This document shows, piece after piece, positions 10,249 through 18,996 of a stretch of 64,000 bases of DNA; positions within the stretch are counted from its first letter, which is position 1, and each line of letters starts with the position of its first letter. The DNA lies in assembly GCA_001048675.1 (NCBI GenBank), contig CCKK01000023.1, positions 434,001 to 498,000 on the forward strand, given 5' to 3'. The position numbers and the translations under genes were made by a program. The stretch comes from Vibrio diabolicus. GTDB taxonomy: Bacteria; Pseudomonadota; Gammaproteobacteria; Enterobacterales; Vibrionaceae. Under the pieces are notes generated by a model. The model saw only the letters and a list, made by a program, of their open reading frames with translations. It was not told where the DNA came from and did not search any database.

Positions 10249-10277
10249 AAAAAGCCCAGAATATGTTCTGGGCTTTG
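10249..10277. terminator. Bidirectional terminator between iaaA and slyX
   Basis: Stem AAAGCCCAGA (10251-10260) pairs perfectly with TCTGGGCTTT (10267-10276) around a 6-nt loop. It lies between two convergent genes. Confidence 0.75.
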
Positions 10278-10296
10278 TGCTATTTGAGCCTGCATT

Positions 10297-10524
10297 TTAA
10301 TAATGCGGTGGTGGGGTTTCTTCTGACGGATCGGCTAAATTCGACGAGTCCATATTTTTTACTTTACCTACCACATATTTCATCTGATCGAGCATCTTGG
10401 TAATTTGCAGTTGCTGCTGCGATAAGGCGCCGTTCAGATCTTCAATAGTCTGTTCTTGGAACGCAAGCTGACATTCTAAGTCATTAATGCGTGCTTCCAA
10501 TTGCTGAATGATTTTTTCTGTCAT
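10297..10524 (-). CDS. slyX: SlyX family protein
   Basis: A 75-residue predicted coiled-coil protein of the SlyX family, function unknown. The start is the ATG at 10522-10524 (MTEKIIQQLEARINDLECQL). Heptad-like Leu/Ile spacing spans residues 1-55, and the proline-rich end SEETPPPHY is characteristic of the family. Its start overlaps the stop of the WD40 gene by an ATGA arrangement, so the two are translationally coupled. Confidence 0.93.
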   Translation of the reverse strand: MTEKIIQQLEARINDLECQLAFQEQTIEDLNGALSQQQLQITKMLDQMKYVVGKVKNMDSSNLADPSEETPPPHY

Positions 10525-11508
10525 GATCCGTTCTCTAACTGCCAAGCTTGGGCAATACCTGCTGAAGTAGCAGTAATTACGCGTTGTTTTGAATCAAAGG
10601 CTGCATCATACACGACCGCACGGGGAGGGCGAGTGTCTTTTTTTGGTCTCAACTTCAAATCCGCCAATCCGTTTTCCGGTTTGAGTATCCCATATTGAAA
10701 CGCGGCCAGAAGGCGTTCCTGTCACTAACTGAGTTCCGTCATCAGAAAATCGCGCAGTAGAGAAGATCAATTGGCGCGACCAACTGCTCAACTGTGTGAC
10801 TTCTTGTCCAGTTTTTAAATCCCAAATTACCGCTTGGTTTCCGCCATCGGATGTCATTGCTAACTTGCCATCTCGTTGCAGGGCAACACGAACAACCCGT
10901 TGTTCATGTTCGAAGGTCCGCAGCACTTGTCCGGTTTCGGTGTCCCACAAATACGCTTTGTAGTCATTACCACCAGTCAGTGCGAAGCGGCCATTAGGAG
11001 AAATGGCGACGGAATTGACTTTTTCACGATGCGCAAGGAACTCCAAGCGACGTCCGGTGACTAAGTTGACGTAAATTGCTTTACCGTTGGATAACCCGAG
11101 CAGAACTTGTTCACCGTTACTGGTGATATCAACGTCGCGAATGAGCGCATCAGAAATAGACCAAAGGCCTTTGGATTGCGTCCAGCCTAAGTCCCAAACT
11201 GCGAAGTTCATTTGGCTCGCTGTGACTGCATAGCGACCATTGTCTGAGATACGAATATGGGATACCACGTTGGCATCGGCATCGAGCTCACCCAGGTTGG
11301 CTAGTTGTTCATTTTGCTCTAGGTCCCACAACATCAAATGGTGTTGCTGAGAATAGAGCAGAGCAAATCGTCCATCTCTGCTAAGTGCGAAGCTCGTCGT
11401 ACCCTGAGGCTCTATCGGCCAACGGTGCACTTCACGCTCGGCGAAAAAGCAACCATTTAACGTGGTGATGACAATTAAATATAGGAATAAATGAGAAATT
11501 CTTTGCAT
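10521..11508 (-). pseudogene. WD40-repeat lipoprotein, frameshifted near the C-terminus
   Basis: Predicted lipoprotein with a beta-propeller. The ATG at 11506-11508 begins MQRISHLFLYLIVITTLNGC, a signal sequence with lipobox LNGC (Cys20). Repeats ending in WD-type dipeptides (LMLWDLEQ, FAVWDLGW, AYLWDTETG, AVIWDLKTG, VSIWDTQTG) fill most of the chain, followed by a degenerate AWQLE. The frame breaks at a seven-T run (10638-10644). With one base fewer the product continues to the TGA at 10521-10523 and reaches about 328 residues. Its function is unknown; the fold suggests a protein-binding scaffold. It is upstream of slyX and divergent from fkpA. Confidence 0.78.
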
Positions 11509-11636
11509 CACATCTAATAATCCGGTTTGTGTCTTAAGACATATAGCTAGTATATTGGTATAACGATTGTCTTCACTAGTCTCATAGAAGATTTGTGCAC
11601 AACAACCAATGGCAAAGCCATTATTGGGAGAATTTA

Positions 11637-12419
11637 ATGAAATCAGTTTTAAAAGTGTCGCTACTTGCTGCAACAGTTATGCTAGCGGTAGGTTGTCAGA
11701 AAGAAGAAACTAAAACAGAAGCCGCACCTCAAGCAGAACAAGTTCAAGCAGAAACCGGTAAAGCGGTTCACTTTAAAACCGACGACGATAAAGCGGCATA
11801 CGCAATCGGTGTTTCATTTGCTAACTACCTAAGCACAAGCATCGACAAGCCAAGCGAAATCGGCATTAATCTTAACAAAGACTTGGTACTAAAAGGTATC
11901 GAAGACGTCTTCAAAGGCAATGCTGAATTGAATGAAGAAGAAACACGTGCAGCACTAGAATCTCTAGATAAGCGTGTTGCTGAAAAGATGCAAGCACAAG
12001 CGGCTGAGAAAGCAGCTGAAGCAAAAAAAGCTGGCGATGATTTCCGTGCTGAGTTCGAGAAGCAAGAAGGCGTAGTGAAGACAGATACAGGTCTTCTATA
12101 CCAAGTTATTACTCCTGCTGAAGGTGAGAAGCCAAAAGACACTGATACGGTTCAAGTACACTACAAAGGTACGCTAATCGATGGTACGCAATTTGATAGC
12201 TCTTACGATCGTGGTGAACCTGCAACATTCCCACTTAACCGTGTAATCCCAGGTTGGACAGAAGGTGTTCAGCTAATGCCTGTGGGTTCTAAATTCAAAT
12301 TCGTTATCCCGCCAGAGCTAGCATACGGTGATCAAGACACACCAAGCATTCCTGCTAACTCAACGCTAGTATTTGAAGTTGAGCTGCTAAAAGTCGAGAA
12401 CGACAACGCAGAGCAATAA
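11637..12419 (+). CDS. fkpA: FKBP-type peptidyl-prolyl isomerase FkpA, lipoprotein form
   Basis: Envelope prolyl isomerase and chaperone. The ATG at 11637, with GGGAG upstream, begins MKSVLKVSLLAATVMLAVGC, a signal peptide ending in a lipobox (LAVGC, Cys20), so this protein is probably lipid-anchored; E. coli FkpA is soluble in the periplasm. Residues about 45-140 form the helical dimerisation domain with an Ala/Lys/Glu-rich stretch; residues about 150-255 are the FKBP domain (VQVHYKGTLIDGTQFDSSY, VIPGWTEGVQLMPVGSKFKF, IPANSTLVFEVELL). 260 residues. A terminator follows. Confidence 0.93.
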   Translation: MKSVLKVSLLAATVMLAVGCQKEETKTEAAPQAEQVQAETGKAVHFKTDDDKAAYAIGVSFANYLSTSIDKPSEIGINLNKDLVLKGIEDVFKGNAELNEEETRAALESLDKRVAEKMQAQAAEKAAEAKKAGDDFRAEFEKQEGVVKTDTGLLYQVITPAEGEKPKDTDTVQVHYKGTLIDGTQFDSSYDRGEPATFPLNRVIPGWTEGVQLMPVGSKFKFVIPPELAYGDQDTPSIPANSTLVFEVELLKVENDNAEQ

Positions 12420-12442
12420 CAATAAGCCGCGATAAGTTATTG

Positions 12443-12471
12443 AAAAAGGTCCGTTTAACGGGCCTTTTTTG
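12443..12471 (+). terminator. fkpA terminator
   Basis: GGTCCG (12448-12453) pairs with CGGGCC (12459-12464), with one G-T wobble, preceded by five As and followed by six Ts. Confidence 0.75.
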
Positions 12472-12562
12472 TTCTAGGTCACTAGTTGGTGAGTTTGCTA
12501 GGTTGATTTTCAAATTTTCTGATAAACTTACACCAATTTGTTGATTTTTCGCTCGAAGGCTT

Positions 12563-13285
12563 ATGACAACTACAGAAACAATAAACGCGGAGATGTTGCT
12601 CGAAATGGAATCCGTTAACGTGATGCCGTTTACCGAGCACGACAAAATCATTTTAAGATCTTATGAGGCGGTCGTTGATGGTATCGCCAGCCTGATAGGT
12701 CCCTTTTGTGAAATCGTTCTTCACTCGCTAGAAGACTTAAATACCTCTGCAATTAAAATCGCTAACGGTGAAAACACGGGTCGCCAAGTCGGCTCACCGA
12801 TCACTGACTTAGCGCTTAAAATGCTAAAAGACATCGAAGGCTCGGAGCGCAACTTCTCACGTTCGTACTTTACCCGTGCAAAAGGTGGCGTGTTGATGAA
12901 GTCGATCACTGTCGCCATTCGTAATGGTGAAAATCGCGTGATTGGTTTGTTGTGTATCAACGTCAACTTGGACGCACCCTTCTCGCAAGTCCTTCAATCT
13001 TTCATGCCAACGCAAGAAGCAAAAGAAGCGGCTTCCTCGGTTAACTTTGCTAGTGACGTAGAAGAGCTGGTGGACCAAACTGTTGAACGCACCATCGAAG
13101 AGATCAATGCGGATAAATCCGTATCGAACAACACCAAGAATCGCCAAATCGTGATGGAATTATACGACAAAGGCATCTTCGATATTAAAGATGCCATCAA
13201 CCGCGTTGCAGATCGTCTTAACATTTCAAAGCACACCGTCTACTTATACATTCGTCAACGTAAAACCGAGGACGATGAAAAGTGA
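12563..13285 (+). CDS. YheO-family PAS/HTH transcriptional regulator
   Basis: A 240-residue DNA-binding protein of the YheO family. Residues about 25-150 match the PAS-like YheO domain (ILRSYEAVVDGIASLIGPFCEIVLHSLEDL, GGVLMKSITVAIRN, VIGLLCINVN). Residues about 190-235 carry a helix-turn-helix ending in VADRLNISKHTVYLYIRQRK. The ligand is unknown. The stop overlaps the GTG start of tusD by 4 bp (ATGAAAAGTGAG region), so it is the first gene of a yheO-tusDCB transcription unit, the same order as in enterobacteria. Confidence 0.88.
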   Translation: MTTTETINAEMLLEMESVNVMPFTEHDKIILRSYEAVVDGIASLIGPFCEIVLHSLEDLNTSAIKIANGENTGRQVGSPITDLALKMLKDIEGSERNFSRSYFTRAKGGVLMKSITVAIRNGENRVIGLLCINVNLDAPFSQVLQSFMPTQEAKEAASSVNFASDVEELVDQTVERTIEEINADKSVSNNTKNRQIVMELYDKGIFDIKDAINRVADRLNISKHTVYLYIRQRKTEDDEK

Positions 13286-13677
13286 GTAAACTGACTTACA
13301 CGTTGGTGGTGAACGGTCCTGTTTACGGTAGCCAGTCAGCACGCAGTGCTTATCAGTTCGCCAAGGCGGTGATTGAGCAAGGCCATCAGTTAGTGAGCGT
13401 TTTCTTTTATCAAGAGGGCGTGACCAATGGTACTGCTTTGAGTGTGCCTGCCAACGACGAATTTGATCTCAATAAGGCATGGCAATCTTTGGCAAAAGAG
13501 CATGGTGTTCGTCTAGAAACTTGTGTTGCTGCGGCTTTGCGTCGCGGGATCGTAAGTGAAGAAGAAGCGAATCAACATGGTTTGGTCCAGAGCAATCTAG
13601 CGGAAGGTTTCGAGCAAGCCGGCTTAGGTAGCTTAGCCGAAGCGATGTTAACCCAAGACAGAGTGGTACAGTTTTGA
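13282..13677 (+). CDS. tusD: Sulfurtransferase complex subunit TusD
   Basis: TusD accepts persulfide sulfur from TusA and passes it through TusE to MnmA for 2-thiolation of the wobble uridine of Lys, Glu and Gln tRNAs. The 131-residue protein has the DsrE fold (YTLVVNGPVYGSQSARSAYQFAKAVIEQGH) and the sulfur-accepting cysteine in LETCVAAALRRG. It starts at GTG 13282, overlapping yheO, and its stop overlaps the tusC start. Confidence 0.94.
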   Translation: MSKLTYTLVVNGPVYGSQSARSAYQFAKAVIEQGHQLVSVFFYQEGVTNGTALSVPANDEFDLNKAWQSLAKEHGVRLETCVAAALRRGIVSEEEANQHGLVQSNLAEGFEQAGLGSLAEAMLTQDRVVQF

Positions 13678-14030
13678 GTCAGCTAACTTATCTATTTCGT
13701 AGCGCACCGCATGGCAGTGCGGCTGGTCGTGAAGGTGTGGATGCACTGTTAGCCGCGTCGGCTTACTGTGAAGATATCAGCGTCATTTTCATGGGAGATG
13801 GGGTTTACCAGCTTCTACTAGGGCAAGAACCGAGTAAGATCTTGAGCAAAGATTATGCGCCGATGCTGAAGCTTTTCGATTTATACGATATCGAACAAGT
13901 CTTTGTGTGCTCAGAGTCATTAGCTCAGCGAGGTTTGGCTCAAGCGGATTTAGTCATTGAAGCTCAAGCGTTAAGCTCAGAGCAGCTCAAAGATAAGTTG
14001 CAACACGCTGGCAAGCTACTGTCGTTCTGA
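13674..14030 (+). CDS. tusC: Sulfurtransferase complex subunit TusC
   Basis: Second DsrE-fold subunit of the TusBCD hexamer used in tRNA 2-thiouridine synthesis. It is 118 residues, recognised by YLFRSAPHGSAAGREGVDALLAASAY and the following FMGDGVYQLL. The frame begins with TTG at 13674, overlapping the tusD stop by 4 bp, a start consistent with translational coupling. tusB follows after 7 bp. Confidence 0.93.
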   Translation: MSQLTYLFRSAPHGSAAGREGVDALLAASAYCEDISVIFMGDGVYQLLLGQEPSKILSKDYAPMLKLFDLYDIEQVFVCSESLAQRGLAQADLVIEAQALSSEQLKDKLQHAGKLLSF

Positions 14031-14037
14031 GGAAGTT

Positions 14038-14313
14038 ATGCTACATATTATAAAAACGGTCTCCGCTCTAGAAGACGCCATGCCCTTATGCAGTACACAG
14101 GATGACATCTTACTTATAGAAGATGCCGTGTACGCTGCTAACTCGCAGCATAAAGCGTTCTCCCACCTAAAAAACCGCAGTGTATTTGTGCTAGAGAGCG
14201 ATATTCACGCTCGCGGTATTGCGAATCGTATCAGTCCATCACTGACGATCGTGAATTACTCAGGCTTCGTTGAGCTCACAGTTAAACAGGATAAATCGCT
14301 TACTTGGGATTGA
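14038..14313 (+). CDS. tusB: Sulfurtransferase complex subunit TusB
   Basis: Third subunit of TusBCD, 91 residues. Recognised by its N-terminal MLHIIKTVS, the DDILLIEDAVYAA segment and the C-terminal VNYSGFVELTVKQDKSLTW. The ATG at 14038 follows GAGGAAGT. It is the last gene of the yheO-tusDCB unit and lies directly upstream of the str operon promoter. Confidence 0.92.
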   Translation: MLHIIKTVSALEDAMPLCSTQDDILLIEDAVYAANSQHKAFSHLKNRSVFVLESDIHARGIANRISPSLTIVNYSGFVELTVKQDKSLTWD

Positions 14314-14383
14314 ACGTGATTTACTGTCGCTAAAGCTTTACGGATGAATTGTCCTAATTGAACAAAAAAGATCCGTATATTTC

Positions 14384-14412
14384 TTGACACACCTCTCACT
14401 GCTGCATAGAAT
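14384..14412 (+). promoter_or_regulatory. Strong sigma-70 promoter of the str operon
   Basis: TTGACA (14384-14389) and TAGAAT (14407-14412) are separated by exactly 17 bp. The -35 is perfect and the -10 has one mismatch. Transcription would begin near 14419, about 70 bases before rpsL. Confidence 0.75.
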
Positions 14413-14418
14413 TTTGCG

Positions 14419-14444
14419 TCCCTAACTGCAATGGTAGTTGGGGA
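14419..14444 (+). promoter_or_regulatory. 5'-end hairpin of the str operon leader
   Basis: TCCCTAACT (14419-14427) pairs with AGTTGGGGA (14436-14444), nine pairs including one G-U, around an 8-nt loop. It lies right at the predicted transcript start, so it may stabilise the mRNA or form part of a leader control element. The role is inferred. Confidence 0.45.
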
Positions 14445-14490
14445 TAGATTTTTCACAAAGCTTACTTTCAAGTAAATCAGGAGCTAGTTA

Positions 14491-14865
14491 ATGGCAACTA
14501 TTAACCAGTTGGTACGTAAGCCTCGTGCAAAGCAAGTTGTTAAAAGCAACGTGCCTGCACTAGAAGCGTGCCCACAAAAACGTGGTGTATGTACTCGTGT
14601 TTACACTACTACACCTAAAAAACCTAACTCAGCACTTCGTAAAGTTTGTCGTGTACGTCTGACAAACGGCTTCGAAGTTACATCGTACATCGGCGGTGAA
14701 GGTCACAACCTTCAAGAGCACAGTGTTGTACTAATCCGTGGCGGTCGTGTAAAAGACCTTCCGGGTGTACGTTACCACACTGTTCGCGGTGCACTTGACT
14801 GTGCTGGCGTTAACGACCGTAAACAAGGTCGTTCTAAGTACGGTGTGAAGCGTCCTAAGTCTTAA
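14491..14865 (+). CDS. rpsL: 30S ribosomal protein S12
   Basis: Decoding-centre protein of the small subunit, 124 residues as usual. Signature TTTPKKPNSALRKVCRVRLTNG begins near residue 39. Lys43 and the later RVKDLPGVRYHTVRG loop (with the second streptomycin-resistance position) are wild type, so a streptomycin-sensitive form is expected. It is the first gene of the str operon, with a good AGGAG ribosome site. Confidence 0.98.
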   Translation: MATINQLVRKPRAKQVVKSNVPALEACPQKRGVCTRVYTTTPKKPNSALRKVCRVRLTNGFEVTSYIGGEGHNLQEHSVVLIRGGRVKDLPGVRYHTVRGALDCAGVNDRKQGRSKYGVKRPKS

Positions 14866-14966
14866 TGGATTCCGTTAAGTAAGGCCAAACACTAAATTAT
14901 TTTTAATTTTTTGAAAAAACTGAAAAGTTTTGGATAAAACCTGAAGAAGACAACGGAGATAAATCC

Positions 14967-15437
14967 ATGCCACGTCGTCGCGTCATTGGTCAGCGTAAGA
15001 TCCTTCCAGATCCAAAATTCAAATCTGAATTGCTGGCAAAATTCGTTAACATCCTAATGGTTGACGGTAAAAAATCTACTGCAGAGAAAATCGTTTACAC
15101 TGCACTAGATGCTATGGCTGAAAAGTCTGGTAAAGACCACTTAGCTATTTTTGAAGAAGCTCTTGAAAACGTACGCCCTGCGGTAGAGGTTAAATCTCGC
15201 CGTGTTGGTGGTTCAACTTACCAAGTACCTGTAGAAGTACGTCCGGTTCGCCGTAACGCACTTGCTATGCGTTGGTTGGTTGAAGCTGCGCGCAAGCGTG
15301 GTGAAAAATCTATGGCTCAACGCCTAGCAGCTGAAATGCTAGACGCGTCTGAGAACAAAGGTACTGCGGTTAAGAAACGTGAAGACGTTCACCGCATGGC
15401 TGACGCAAACAAAGCGTTCGCTCATTACCGCTGGTAA
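14967..15437 (+). CDS. rpsG: 30S ribosomal protein S7
   Basis: Primary 16S rRNA-binding protein that nucleates assembly of the 30S head, 156 residues. It begins MPRRRVIGQRKILPDPKF and contains ENVRPAVEVKSRRVGGSTYQVPVEVRP. In E. coli S7 is the autogenous repressor of this operon and binds the rpsL-rpsG spacer; here that spacer is about 100 bp. ATG at 14967 follows CGGAGAT. Confidence 0.98.
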   Translation: MPRRRVIGQRKILPDPKFKSELLAKFVNILMVDGKKSTAEKIVYTALDAMAEKSGKDHLAIFEEALENVRPAVEVKSRRVGGSTYQVPVEVRPVRRNALAMRWLVEAARKRGEKSMAQRLAAEMLDASENKGTAVKKREDVHRMADANKAFAHYRW

Positions 15438-15512
15438 TACCTTCTGTGCTGCGAGGTTCTCTCGCAGCACTTTTCTATACTCTAAGGTACACCTTAGTAA
15501 GAGGATACAATC

Positions 15513-17612
15513 GTGGCTCGTAAAACTCCTATTGAGCGCTACCGTAATATCGGTATCTGTGCTCACGTAGATGCAGGAAAAACAACCACAACTGAGCGTA
15601 TTCTGTTCTACACTGGCCTTTCTCACAAAATCGGCGAAGTTCACGATGGTGCAGCAACCATGGACTGGATGGAGCAGGAGCAGGAACGTGGTATCACTAT
15701 CACATCCGCTGCGACTACTACATTCTGGCGTGGTATGGAAGCACAGTTCCCTGAGCATCGCGTAAACATCATTGATACCCCTGGACACGTTGACTTTACT
15801 ATCGAAGTAGAGCGTTCTCTTCGTGTACTTGATGGTGCTGTGGTTGTGTTCTGTGGCTCATCTGGTGTTGAACCTCAGTCTGAAACTGTATGGCGTCAAG
15901 CAGACAAATACCACGTTCCACGTTTGGTATTTGTAAACAAGATGGACCGTGCGGGCGCAGACTTCCTACGCGTTGTGGACCAAATTAAAAATCGTCTTGG
16001 TGCGAATCCTGTTCCAATCCAACTGAACGTTGGTGCAGAAGATGAGTTCAGAGGTGTCATCGACCTTATCAAGATGAAGATGATCAACTGGAATGAAGCC
16101 GATCAAGGCACTTCGTTTACTTACGAAGACATCCCAGCTGACATGATCGAACTTGCTGAAGAGTGGCGCAACCACATGGTTGAATCCGCTGCTGAAGCTA
16201 GCGAAGAGCTGATGGACAAGTACCTTGAAGAAGGTGAATTGACTGAAGCTGAGCTCAAACAAGCTCTACGTACTCGTACACTAAACAACGAAATCGTACT
16301 GGCCACTTGTGGTAGTGCGTTTAAGAACAAAGGTGTTCAAGCGGTACTAGATGCTGTGATCGAGTTCTTGCCATCGCCAGTTGACGTACCTGCAATTAAA
16401 GGTGTTGACGAAAGAGAAAATGAAGTGGAGCGTCACGCTGACGACAACGAACCATTCTCTGCGCTAGCATTTAAGATCGCGACTGACCCATTCGTGGGTA
16501 CGCTAACGTTCATGCGTGTTTACTCTGGTGTTGTAAACTCCGGTGACGCTGTTTACAACTCTGTAAAAGAGAAGAAAGAGCGTTTCGGTCGTATCGTTCA
16601 GATGCATGCGAATAAGCGTGAAGAAGTGAAAGAAGTTCGCGCTGGTGATATCGCTGCTGCTATCGGTCTGAAAGACGTAACAACAGGTGACACACTGTGT
16701 GATCAGAACCACAAAGTGATTCTAGAGCGCATGGAGTTCCCTGAACCAGTTATTCAGATTGCTGTAGAACCTCGTTCTAAGGCAGACCAAGAGAAAATGG
16801 CTATCGCGCTAGGTAAACTGGCTGCGGAAGATCCATCATTCCGCGTGGAAACGGACGACGAATCAGGTCAGACTCTGATATCAGGTATGGGTGAACTTCA
16901 CCTAGACATTATCGTTGATCGTATGAAGCGTGAATTCAGCGTTGATTGTAACGTTGGTAAACCTCAGGTTGCTTACCGTGAAACCATTCGTGGTAAAGCG
17001 GAAGTTGAAGGTAAGTTTGTTCGTCAATCAGGTGGTCGTGGTCAATACGGTCATGTGTGGGTCAAACTTGAGCCTTCTGAACCTGGCGAAGGTTTCGTAT
17101 TCGTAGACGAAATCGTGGGTGGTGTGATTCCTAAGGAATACATCAGTTCGGTATCGAAAGGTATCGAGGAACAAATGAATAGTGGTGTTCTAGCGGGTTA
17201 CCCTGTACTAGATATTAAAGCTACACTATTTGATGGTTCTTACCACGATGTAGACTCAAGCGAGATGGCGTTTAAGATCGCTGGCTCGATGGCATTCAAG
17301 AAAGGTGCACTAGAAGCACAACCTGTGATTCTAGAACCAATGATGAATGTCGAAGTAACCACTCCGGAAGACTGGATGGGTGACGTTGTTGGTGACCTAA
17401 ACCGTCGTCGCGGTATCATTGAAGGCATGGACGAAGGTGTGGCTGGTCTTAAGATCATCCGTGCTCAAGTACCACTATCTGAAATGTTCGGTTACGCAAC
17501 TGATCTACGTTCTGCAACTCAAGGCCGTGCGTCTTACTCTATGGAGTTTCACGAGTACGCTGAAGTGCCGAAAAACTTCGCAGATAAAATTATTGCAGAG
17601 CGTGGTTACTAA
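15513..17612 (+). CDS. fusA: Translation elongation factor G
   Basis: GTPase driving ribosomal translocation, 699 residues. G1 is AHVDAGKTTTTERI near residues 17-30; RGITITSAATT, DTPGHVDFT and NKMDRAGAD are the G2-G4 motifs. Domains II-V follow, including the domain IV segment RQSGGRGQYGHVWV. The GTG start at 15513 has AAGAGGA upstream. It is the third gene of the str operon. About 200 bp containing two hairpins separate it from tuf. Confidence 0.98.
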   Translation: MARKTPIERYRNIGICAHVDAGKTTTTERILFYTGLSHKIGEVHDGAATMDWMEQEQERGITITSAATTTFWRGMEAQFPEHRVNIIDTPGHVDFTIEVERSLRVLDGAVVVFCGSSGVEPQSETVWRQADKYHVPRLVFVNKMDRAGADFLRVVDQIKNRLGANPVPIQLNVGAEDEFRGVIDLIKMKMINWNEADQGTSFTYEDIPADMIELAEEWRNHMVESAAEASEELMDKYLEEGELTEAELKQALRTRTLNNEIVLATCGSAFKNKGVQAVLDAVIEFLPSPVDVPAIKGVDERENEVERHADDNEPFSALAFKIATDPFVGTLTFMRVYSGVVNSGDAVYNSVKEKKERFGRIVQMHANKREEVKEVRAGDIAAAIGLKDVTTGDTLCDQNHKVILERMEFPEPVIQIAVEPRSKADQEKMAIALGKLAAEDPSFRVETDDESGQTLISGMGELHLDIIVDRMKREFSVDCNVGKPQVAYRETIRGKAEVEGKFVRQSGGRGQYGHVWVKLEPSEPGEGFVFVDEIVGGVIPKEYISSVSKGIEEQMNSGVLAGYPVLDIKATLFDGSYHDVDSSEMAFKIAGSMAFKKGALEAQPVILEPMMNVEVTTPEDWMGDVVGDLNRRRGIIEGMDEGVAGLKIIRAQVPLSEMFGYATDLRSATQGRASYSMEFHEYAEVPKNFADKIIAERGY

Positions 17613-17627
17613 TTGACGATTGAACTA

Positions 17628-17691
17628 CAAAAAGTTTACGACTTTTTGCGAGATCAGGGCGTCCAAATATTGCGCTAACGGGCGTTGGCGC
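17628..17691 (+). other. Two hairpins in the fusA-tuf spacer
   Basis: CAAAAAGT (17628-17635) pairs perfectly with ACTTTTTG (17641-17648). Then GCGCTAACG (17672-17680) pairs with CGTTGGCGC (17683-17691) with one wobble. Neither is followed by a strong U-tract, so an RNA-processing or attenuation role is more likely than full termination. The function is inferred. Confidence 0.4.
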
Positions 17692-17743
17692 ATAAAATAA
17701 CAATTTCTGGCGCGTCGTCGATCAATAATGATCACGACGAATC

Positions 17744-17835
17744 ATAACTAGGAAGGAACACGATCGTGTCTAAAGAAAAATTTGAACGTATAACTAGGAA
17801 GGAACACGATCGTGTCTAAAGAAAAATTTGAACGT
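17744..17835 (+). repeat. 46-bp tandem duplication over the tuf ribosome site and start
   Basis: Positions 17744-17789 are repeated exactly at 17790-17835. The unit carries the AGGAAGGAA ribosome site, the GTG start and the first eight codons of tuf. The first GTG (17766) opens a 17-codon frame that ends inside the second copy. A matching duplication sits at the 3' end of the gene. Confidence 0.97.
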
Positions 17836-18996
17836 ACGAAACCGCACGTTAACGTTGGTACTATCGGCCACGTTGACCACGGTAAAACAACTCTAACTGC
17901 AGCTATCTGTACTACTCTTGCTAAAGTTTACGGCGGTGTAGCTAAAGACTTCGCATCTATCGATAACGCTCCAGAAGAGCGTGAGCGCGGTATCACAATC
18001 GCAACTTCTCACGTTGAGTACGACACTCCAACTCGTCACTACGCACACGTTGACTGTCCAGGACACGCGGACTACGTTAAAAACATGATCACTGGTGCTG
18101 CACAGATGGACGGTGGTATCCTAGTTGTTGCTGCGACAGATGGCCCAATGCCACAAACTCGTGAGCACATCCTACTAGGCCGTCAGGTTGGTATCCCATA
18201 CATCATCGTATTCATGAACAAATGTGACATGGTTGACGATGAAGAGCTACTAGAACTAGTAGAAATGGAAGTTCGTGAACTTCTATCTGAATACGATTTC
18301 CCAGGTGATGACCTACCAGTTATCCAAGGTTCTGCACTAGGCGCACTAAACGGCGAAGAGCAGTGGGAAGCGAAAATCGTTGAACTAGCTGAAGCTCTAG
18401 ATACTTACATCCCTGAGCCAGAGCGTGCGGTAGATCAGCCATTCCTAATGCCTATCGAAGACGTATTCTCAATCCAAGGTCGTGGTACAGTAGTAACTGG
18501 CCGTATCGAGCGTGGTATCCTAACTGTAGGTGACGAAGTTGCTATCGTAGGTATCAAAGACACTACTACTACTACATGTACTGGTGTTGAGATGTTCCGT
18601 AAGCTTCTAGACGAAGGCCGTGCAGGTGAGAACGTTGGTGCACTTCTACGTGGTACTAAGCGTGACGAAGTTGAACGTGGTCAAGTACTAGCGAAGCCTG
18701 GTTCAATCACTCCACACACTAAGTTCGAATCAGAAGTATACGTACTGTCTAAAGATGAAGGTGGTCGTCACACTCCATTCTTCAAAGGCTACCGTCCACA
18801 GTTCTACTTCCGTACAACTGACGTAACTGGTGACATCCAGCTACCAGAAGGCGTAGAAATGGTAATGCCAGGTGACAACGTACAGATGACTGTTGAGCTA
18901 ATCGCACCAATCGCAATGGACGAAGGTCTACGTTTCGCGATCCGTGAAGGTGGCCGTACAGTAGGTGCTGGTGTTGTTGCTAAGATCTTCGACTAA
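17812..18996 (+). CDS. tuf: Translation elongation factor Tu
   Basis: GTPase that delivers aminoacyl-tRNA to the ribosome, 394 residues. It shows GHVDHGKTTLT (G1), RGITIATSHVEY (G2), DCPGHADY (G3) and NKCDMVDD (G4), then beta-barrel domains II and III ending VGAGVVAKIFD. The GTG at 17812 is the true start; an identical GTG 46 bp upstream belongs to a tandem duplication and gives only 17 codons. Vibrio normally carries two almost identical tuf genes, so the coding sequence may be a collapsed consensus of both. Strong codon bias agrees with very high expression. Confidence 0.97.
   Translation: MSKEKFERTKPHVNVGTIGHVDHGKTTLTAAICTTLAKVYGGVAKDFASIDNAPEERERGITIATSHVEYDTPTRHYAHVDCPGHADYVKNMITGAAQMDGGILVVAATDGPMPQTREHILLGRQVGIPYIIVFMNKCDMVDDEELLELVEMEVRELLSEYDFPGDDLPVIQGSALGALNGEEQWEAKIVELAEALDTYIPEPERAVDQPFLMPIEDVFSIQGRGTVVTGRIERGILTVGDEVAIVGIKDTTTTTCTGVEMFRKLLDEGRAGENVGALLRGTKRDEVERGQVLAKPGSITPHTKFESEVYVLSKDEGGRHTPFFKGYRPQFYFRTTDVTGDIQLPEGVEMVMPGDNVQMTVELIAPIAMDEGLRFAIREGGRTVGAGVVAKIFD

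Noticed and set aside
17766..17819. 17-codon frame starting at the first copy of the tuf start
   Set aside because: It is a by-product of the 46-bp duplication and not an evolved upstream peptide.
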